NCBI GenBank assembly: GCA_947492995.1
Contig: CANLOU010000002.1
Location: 62,001-126,000 of the forward strand
Length of the DNA: 64,000 bases
Direction: 5' to 3'
Source: an uncultured Litoreibacter sp.
Lineage (GTDB): Bacteria; Pseudomonadota; Alphaproteobacteria; Rhodobacterales; Rhodobacteraceae
Shown here: positions 59,744 through 64,000 of the stretch, piece after piece
Numbering within the stretch: position 1 is the first letter of the stretch
Layout of the letters: each line of letters begins with the position of its first letter
The notes under the pieces: model-generated
What the model was told of the DNA's origin: nothing
The model's database searches: none
Seen by the model: only the letters and a program-made list of their open reading frames with translations
Position numbers and translations under genes: made by a program

Positions 59744-60201
59744 GCATCAGCTCGCCGCTTTGGATGCGGGTGACGTGGGTGGGCATGCTGTTGGCCGCGT
59801 TCTACATGCCGCTGTATTTTCTGGGGATCGAGATCAAGGGCAGCGAAAACTGCGCGCCGGACATCCCGTGGTCAGATTACGAAGCCGTGCGAAGGCTGGC
59901 CAAATGGACGTGGGCGGGGTCGTTGGTCTCCGTCGGTGTTTTGCTTGGTTTGGCGCTCAGATACGCGCCGTCGCGCCTGCCTGCAAAGCCGGTCCTGGCG
60001 GCGTTCATCCTTTGGAAAGCCTTGACGCTGGCGCTGTCCTTCATCACGTCGCCCTCCTGTTTCGAGTCCTACGGCACCGAGGGCGCGTATAACCATCCCT
60101 TGGAGGCGACATTCACATTCGCCGGCATATTTGCATGGGCGCTGCTGTTGATTCTAATCTTCGTTGGCTTCGTCATGGGGCCGAGACACCCGAACGACTA
60201 A
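59740..60201 (+). CDS. small four-helix membrane protein, unknown
   Basis: A 153-residue integral membrane protein with four hydrophobic segments: WVGMLLAAFYMPLYFLGIEI, WTWAGSLVSVGVLLGLALRY, PVLAAFILWKALTLALSFI and TFTFAGIFAWALLLILIFVGF. Two Cys (ENCAPD, PSCFES) lie in loops on the same side and might pair. GTG 59740 overlaps the upstream stop as GTGA, coupling it to the zinc-peptidase-like gene. The tracked 277-residue ORF from 59368 is shadow up to this start. Function unknown. Confidence 0.7.
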   Translation: MSISSPLWMRVTWVGMLLAAFYMPLYFLGIEIKGSENCAPDIPWSDYEAVRRLAKWTWAGSLVSVGVLLGLALRYAPSRLPAKPVLAAFILWKALTLALSFITSPSCFESYGTEGAYNHPLEATFTFAGIFAWALLLILIFVGFVMGPRHPND

Positions 60202-60845
60202 AGTGCCTCCAACGCATCGAGGTCGCAGGCTTGCAGCGCGGGCAGGGCGGCTTCGATCTTCTCTGCTGGCCAATCCCACCAATTGAGCTTCAGCAGGCGG
60301 GCGCGGGTGGCCTCGTCGAAGCGCATTTTGACCACTTGTGCGGGGTTGCCAGCTACCACCGCGTAGTCGGGAATGTCACCTGAGACCACGGCACGCGACG
60401 CGACAATAACGCCATTGCCAATCTTGGCAGACGGCATCACCATCGCCTCTCGCCCGATCCAGACATCATGGCCGATCACCACGTCCGCGCCCCGTCTGAG
60501 CGTCCTGCGGTAGCGGCCGATCTGTTCGGGATCGAAGATTGCAAACGGGTAGGTCGTCAGCCCCGACATGTCATGATTGGCGCTTTCGGTGATGATCTGA
60601 ACGCCCTCGGCGATCTGGCAGAACTTACCGATATGGATATGCTCCGGCACGCCGGGGAAGGTGTAGGGCGCAAGGCGGGCGGCAATGTCTGTGTCCCCGG
60701 TCAGGGTGTTGTCCGAATAGTAGGTGAACGCGCCGACATGGATGTTGGCGTGGTCCAGCGCCTCTGCCAGAAAGACGGTGCCGGGGTAGGTGGCACCATC
60801 GGGAAAGGTGACGGGGTTGCGTTTGGTGGGGTCAGGGAAGGTCAT
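60198..60845 (-). CDS. CatB-like hexapeptide-repeat O-acetyltransferase
   Basis: A 215-residue left-handed beta-helix acyltransferase of the chloramphenicol/streptogramin (Vat/CatB) type: IHIGKFCQIAEGVQIITESANHDMSGLTTYPF (catalytic His in NHD), DVVIGHDVWIGREAMVMPSAKIGNGVIVASRAVVSGDIPDYAVVAGNPAQVVK, and the C-terminal LLKLNWWDWPAEKI that is typical of this family. It acetylates hydroxyls of a small molecule, possibly an antibiotic or sugar. The tracked 398-residue ORF uses desaturase antisense-frame sequence; the ATG at 60845 overlaps the desaturase stop as ATGA. Confidence 0.88.
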   Translation of the reverse strand: MTFPDPTKRNPVTFPDGATYPGTVFLAEALDHANIHVGAFTYYSDNTLTGDTDIAARLAPYTFPGVPEHIHIGKFCQIAEGVQIITESANHDMSGLTTYPFAIFDPEQIGRYRRTLRRGADVVIGHDVWIGREAMVMPSAKIGNGVIVASRAVVSGDIPDYAVVAGNPAQVVKMRFDEATRARLLKLNWWDWPAEKIEAALPALQACDLDALEAL

Positions 60846-61783
60846 GCGGTACCTGCTGTAATACGTTCCAGCCCCTCGCGCGGAGCCTCGCTGGTTGGGG
60901 TCTTGATGTCCCATGCGAGCCCGATGGCCTCCAACGCACGGATGAACCAAAAGCCTGGGTCCAGTTGCCCGCACTCGACCCCTAATTGAGCGGAATGCGG
61001 AAAGGCGTGGTGGTTGCCGTGCCAGTTCTCGCCAAAGCTCAGCAGGCCAAGCCCCGGCAGGTTGTAGCCCTGCACCGGCAGTCCCGCGATGCGCCAGCCC
61101 TGATGGCCTTGCCGGTGCGCATAGTGGCCGACCATCCAATGGCCGGTCAGCGACACGAAGACGCGCATGCAGACGCCCCACAGCACCCATGCCCAGCCAC
61201 CGGTTGCGAAAAGGATCAGGGCGAGCGGCAGCTGTTGCGCGAGCCACGTCCGTTCCACAAAGCAGTAGAACGGGTCGGAGGCCGTGGGCTGCTCGATCGT
61301 GAAGACGGGCGGCGCGTCCAGCCGGTATTCGCAATGCAACTGCCACCATGCGTCGCGCCAAAACCCCGCGCCGTGGCTTGGGTGGGGCGGGCAATAGGTC
61401 TGGCGCTGATGCCAGTCGCGGATGTCATGAGCGCGGATCATGCCGAAAGGTCCGGCCATGCCAACCAGAGTGCCGAGCCAGACCAGGAGCCGCTCCAGCC
61501 ACAAAGGCGCGGCGAAGCTGCGATGGATCAACAGCCGGTGCATACCCACCGAATGGCCCGCGCACAGGGTCACCGCAGATAAGGCCAGAAACACCAACAC
61601 CGCGCTCCAGTCCAAGAAAAACACGATGGCCAAAACCGCGCCCAACAGATGAAAAAAGTACCAAAGCGATTTCACGGGCACCCAGACAATGAGCCCCTTC
61701 GACGTGTCCGTCTCAGCCTGCGCCACGGCGCGCTCTGTTGAAATGAGGTGGGCACCTTGGGGGGCGCCAATGGCACTGGTCAT
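60842..61783 (-). CDS. fatty acid desaturase (acyl-CoA delta-9 type)
   Basis: A 313-residue membrane desaturase with about four helices. The histidine boxes are HRLLIHRSF (box 1), RAHDIRDWHQRQ (box 2, changed from the usual HxxHH) and GENWHGNHHAFPH (box 3). It should insert a double bond into acyl chains using di-iron and an electron donor, changing membrane fluidity. ATG 61783 starts the protein; the tracked 61819 extension is not needed. It is the first of a two-gene unit with the CatB-like acetyltransferase. The M16 peptidase gene lies 42 bases upstream on the same strand. Confidence 0.85.
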   Translation of the reverse strand: MTSAIGAPQGAHLISTERAVAQAETDTSKGLIVWVPVKSLWYFFHLLGAVLAIVFFLDWSAVLVFLALSAVTLCAGHSVGMHRLLIHRSFAAPLWLERLLVWLGTLVGMAGPFGMIRAHDIRDWHQRQTYCPPHPSHGAGFWRDAWWQLHCEYRLDAPPVFTIEQPTASDPFYCFVERTWLAQQLPLALILFATGGWAWVLWGVCMRVFVSLTGHWMVGHYAHRQGHQGWRIAGLPVQGYNLPGLGLLSFGENWHGNHHAFPHSAQLGVECGQLDPGFWFIRALEAIGLAWDIKTPTSEAPREGLERITAGTA

Positions 61784-61825
61784 GCCGGGCAGGGTTGCTT
61801 GAAATCTACGAAATCGCAAGCGGCG

Positions 61826-63061
61826 TCAGCTGGCGCGTTTCAATGGACCGAGAAGCCCTTGCAAGGCACCACCTGTTTCCTCGCCCCGAAGCGCTGCCCG
61901 GATGCGCTGGAACTTCGGCTTCCCCCGTGTCGGTCCGGCAGACACAATCGTGACAGGTTGGGACAGCAACATCTGTGCGACACGGGACAGGTCCTCCAAA
62001 GTGACGGATTGGTAGGTGTCGCTGATCTCTTGAAAATTTTGCAGCGCACCGGTTTCCGCCAAATCGTACCGCATGTGGTCGACGCGAGAGGTCGGACGAT
62101 CGAGGCTCATATGCATGGCTGCGAATTGGCGCTGCTTGGCGCGGTCCAGTTCTTGCGCTGTCGGGTGCTTCGCGAAATCGCACAGGGTTGAGATCATCAG
62201 ATCCGTAATCTCCGGCATGTTGCGGGCTTCCCCAGTCGCCTCAAACGCCACCAGGCTTTGCCCTACAACGGTGTAGCATTCCGACCACGCGTCATAGACC
62301 AGCCCGCGGTCTTCCCGCAGCGTGTTCATGAACAGCGAATAGCCGTGCCCGCCAATGATGTCGTAATAAAGCTCGGCCACCAACTTGTCGCGCGTGGTGA
62401 ACGCGTGCATCGGGAAAATGAGCCTCAGCGTGCCTTCGTCTCCGCTATGGCCGATATGCAATTCGCCAGCGGCGTAGTTGAGCGGGGCGAGCACGCTTGG
62501 CTGGCCCATTGGCAGGTGCCCTAGTTCGCGATCAACAATGGCCACAAGTTTCGTGTGATCGACATTTCCGCAGACCGAAACGGTGATGTTCTCGCCGACA
62601 TAATTGGTGCGATGATGCGCCCGCAGATCGTCAATCGAGAGACTTGCAACCGTATCTTCGAATCCGATGATGGGCTGGCTTAAAGGGTGCTCCGGAAAAG
62701 CCTGATCATACATGGTTTCGCGCAAAGTGCAGTTAGGACATCCCCGGCAGCTTTCACGCTCAACAATTTTCTTTTCCAGCTCCAAATCCTCGGCGTTCAG
62801 CCGAGGTTGGCTGACCATCTCGCACATCAGCGCGACAGCATGGTCCACGTCCTGATGCAAAACCATGCCCTGATACACGGTGGAGTCCTCGTCGGTGACG
62901 GCATTTAGGTAGCCACCAGATAGGCCAAATGCCTGTTGAAGCTCATCGCCGGAGCGTTTTTCGGTGCCTCTGAACGCCATGTGTTCGAGAATATGCGAGA
63001 TACCTGCCTGGTCCTCCGACTCGTAGGCTGACCCGATATCGACAGCGATGGCTATCGCCAC
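61826..63061 (-). CDS. M16 zinc peptidase (insulinase/processing peptidase family), start in doubt
   Basis: A peptidase with AGISHILEHMAFRGTEKRS (HxxEH zinc motif) and a second Glu in IVERES about 77 residues later. A PTAQELDRAKQRQFAAMHMSL linker and the C-terminal inactive-like domain follow. The reading frame gives 411 residues from GTG 63061, but this lacks the family's first strand. In the same frame upstream lies STLANGITVLSDSAPHFQS, and further up ATG 63139 with TTGAGG behind it, followed directly by TAG. So either a nonsense change removes the real start, or translation uses the GTG. CRGCPNC is an unusual Cys cluster. Confidence 0.82.
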   Translation of the reverse strand: MAIAIAVDIGSAYESEDQAGISHILEHMAFRGTEKRSGDELQQAFGLSGGYLNAVTDEDSTVYQGMVLHQDVDHAVALMCEMVSQPRLNAEDLELEKKIVERESCRGCPNCTLRETMYDQAFPEHPLSQPIIGFEDTVASLSIDDLRAHHRTNYVGENITVSVCGNVDHTKLVAIVDRELGHLPMGQPSVLAPLNYAAGELHIGHSGDEGTLRLIFPMHAFTTRDKLVAELYYDIIGGHGYSLFMNTLREDRGLVYDAWSECYTVVGQSLVAFEATGEARNMPEITDLMISTLCDFAKHPTAQELDRAKQRQFAAMHMSLDRPTSRVDHMRYDLAETGALQNFQEISDTYQSVTLEDLSRVAQMLLSQPVTIVSAGPTRGKPKFQRIRAALRGEETGGALQGLLGPLKRAS

Positions 63062-63139
63062 GCTTTGGAAATGCGGTGCGCTGTCGGAAAGAACGGTAAT
63101 GCCGTTGGCTAGGGTGCTGTGGTGTTGTTGCGGCTACAT
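63062..63139 (-). other. in-frame upstream M16 coding extension broken by TAG at codon 2
   Basis: On the minus strand: TTGAGG-tcatt-ATG-TAG-CCG-CAA-CAA-CAC-CAC-AGC-ACC-CTA..., continuing in frame through LANGITVLSDSAPHFQS into the annotated peptidase. The strand LANGITVLSD is characteristic of the M16 N-terminus. Without the TAG (plus-strand 63134-63136) the gene would be 437 residues with a good Shine-Dalgarno. Confidence 0.7.
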
Positions 63140-63230
63140 AATGACCTCAAATGAAATTTTGGTGGACCTTGCCGACTGAATACGTCGGTTTTTTGGCACG
63201 ATTGCGGTGCGAATTGGCGCTTCCGTCGCA

Positions 63231-63259
63231 TTGACCCTCTGGACGCGCACGCGTAAAGA
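63231..63259 (+). promoter_or_regulatory. candidate promoter of the nuo operon
   Basis: TTGACC (63231-63236), 17-base spacer, TAAAGA (63254-63259), about 60 bases upstream of the nuoA GTG. The -35 is close to consensus and the -10 is weak, a common state in CarD-dependent alphaproteobacterial promoters. No other gene starts nearby on this strand. Confidence 0.45.
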
Positions 63260-63317
63260 TCACCCCAAGCCGCAAAGGCCCTGTCCGTCGAGGGGCAGGA
63301 ACACCAAGGAGACACCC

Positions 63318-63683
63318 GTGGACGAGCTGCTACGCGAATACTTACCCATCCTTATTTTACTGGCGATTGCGATTGGTTTGGGTCTGATCCTGATCCTTGC
63401 CGCCGTGGTGCTGGCGGTACGGAATCCCGACCCCGAAAAAGTGTCTGCCTATGAATGCGGTTTCAACGCATTTGACGATGCGCGGATGAAGTTTGACGTG
63501 CGCTTCTACCTCGTCTCAATTCTCTTCATCATTTTCGACCTCGAAGTCGCCTTCCTGTTCCCATGGGCCGTGGCCTTCAAGGATGTGGGGTTGCTGGGCT
63601 TCTGGTCGATGATGGTTTTCTTGGGCGTGCTGACAATCGGCTTCGCTTATGAGTGGAAAAAAGGAGCTCTCGAATGGGAGTGA
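63318..63683 (+). CDS. nuoA: NADH-quinone oxidoreductase subunit A
   Basis: A 121-residue membrane subunit of complex I with three helices: [50 protein letters not shown] and [21 protein letters not shown]. The loop [24 protein letters not shown] holds the conserved Cys-Gly-Phe and basic residues near the quinone site. GTG 63318 is preceded by AAGGAGA; the tracked ORF from 63207 is an upstream extension. It is the first gene of the nuo operon. Confidence 0.95.
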   Translation: MDELLREYLPILILLAIAIGLGLILILAAVVLAVRNPDPEKVSAYECGFNAFDDARMKFDVRFYLVSILFIIFDLEVAFLFPWAVAFKDVGLLGFWSMMVFLGVLTIGFAYEWKKGALEWE

Positions 63684-64000
63684 TGGCTGGCGCAAACACG
63701 GCTGGGTGGGACAAGGACGTTGCAACCCAAGAGCTGAACGCGGAACTGCAGGACAAGGGCTTCCTTGTCACCTCGACCGAGGACATCATCAATTGGGCGC
63801 GCACCGGGTCGTTGCACTGGATGACCTTCGGGCTGGCCTGCTGCGCGGTTGAGATGATGCACACTGCCATGCCGCGCTACGACATGGAACGGTTTGGCAC
63901 TGCGCCGCGCGCCTCCCCCCGTCAGTCGGACCTGATGATTGTTGCTGGCACGCTGACCAACAAAATGGCGCCTGCGTTGCGCAAGGTCTACGACCAGATG
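63674..64000 (+). CDS. nuoB: NADH-quinone oxidoreductase subunit B (partial, runs off the window)
   Basis: At least 109 residues are visible: [91 protein letters not shown] carries the tandem Cys of cluster N2, and [19 protein letters not shown] is invariant in NuoB. It transfers electrons to quinone in the connecting arm of complex I. ATG 63674 overlaps nuoA by ten bases and has AAGGAG upstream; ATG 63683 is the alternative. The ORF track omits it because it has no stop in the window. Confidence 0.95.
   Translation, partial: MGVMAGANTAGWDKDVATQELNAELQDKGFLVTSTEDIINWARTGSLHWMTFGLACCAVEMMHTAMPRYDMERFGTAPRASPRQSDLMIVAGTLTNKMAPALRKVYDQM

Noticed and set aside
60846-61394. N-terminal half of the tracked 398-residue ORF on the minus strand
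   Set aside because: Out-of-frame translation of the desaturase gene; the acetyltransferase starts at 60845.
1-64000. tRNA, rRNA, CRISPR array, insertion sequence
   Set aside because: No intergenic gap shows a tRNA-like T-loop and cloverleaf, rRNA, regularly spaced direct repeats, or transposase ORFs with terminal inverted repeats.

Overview
The window looks like chromosomal DNA of a marine alphaproteobacterium of the Roseobacter group (Rhodobacteraceae). It is GC-rich, and third positions are mostly G or C. The gene families fit that group: a CarD regulator, a 7Fe ferredoxin, single-chain PntA with PntB, a SUV3-like helicase, LolC/LolD, DUF3422, a leucine-degradation (liu) cluster, and the start of a nuo operon. 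Species cannot be named from sequence alone. No rRNA, tRNA, CRISPR array, insertion sequence, integrase or prophage block was seen.

Layout. 1-1.8 kb: two overlapping glycosyltransferases (GT11-like, GT25). 1.8-8.5 kb: periplasmic cyclic-nucleotide phosphodiesterase CpdB, a YceI-like protein, two alpha/beta hydrolases (one with the complete residue set of fluoroacetate dehalogenases), and an AGCS symporter behind a universal stress protein. 8.8-10.4 kb: an unrecognised three-gene operon of two lipoproteins and a twin-arginine-like protein. 10.6-19.1 kb: lipoprotein export (LolCD), lysophospholipase with SCP2, TPR protein, helicase, S4 protein, ferredoxin, CarD. 19.2-24.3 kb: divergent cobS/cobT, a frameshifted DUF1801 gene, Tat-exported cyclase-family hydrolase, flavodoxin-like protein, GNAT and SDR. 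24.5-31.4 kb: pntAB, YghU-like GST, an orphan contractile-tail-tube-like gene, DUF3422, and two tandem glycine-rich 94-residue proteins. 31.5-39.9 kb: a five-gene oligopeptide-type ABC importer divergent from two M20 deacylases, suggesting import and hydrolysis of peptides or N-acyl amino acids. 40-48.4 kb: moaA, a lipoprotein, an AlkD-like protein, glmS-glmU, gph, a DegT aminotransferase and a permuted papain-like candidate. 48.8-57.9 kb: the liu operon (ivd, mccB, mccA, HMG-CoA lyase, methylglutaconyl-CoA hydratase), interrupted by four unrecognised small genes. 57.9-63.1 kb: lytic transglycosylase, zinc-peptidase-like protein, membrane protein, desaturase with hexapeptide acetyltransferase, M16 peptidase. 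63.3 kb to the end: nuoA and the start of nuoB.

Within the clusters, many adjacent genes overlap by ATGA, GTGA or 8-bp junctions, indicating translational coupling. Most convergent gene ends carry strong inverted repeats. Two dispersed intergenic families recur: paired perfect AT-rich hairpins with 3-nt loops, and a CCTCCGGCGGG-ATATTTTTGG element downstream of a GC hairpin.

Most unusual observations: (1) an M16 peptidase whose apparent start is ATG-TAG, with the conserved N-terminus continuing in frame; (2) a DUF1801 gene repaired by one extra G in a GGGGG run; (3) a HEPN-like RNKLAH gene, a membrane-anchored protein and two cysteine-patterned secreted paralogs inside the liu operon; (4) an orphan gp19-type tail-tube gene; (5) the lipoprotein/Tat operon at 8.8-10.4 kb; (6) a promoter with overlapping palindromic operator in front of ivd.
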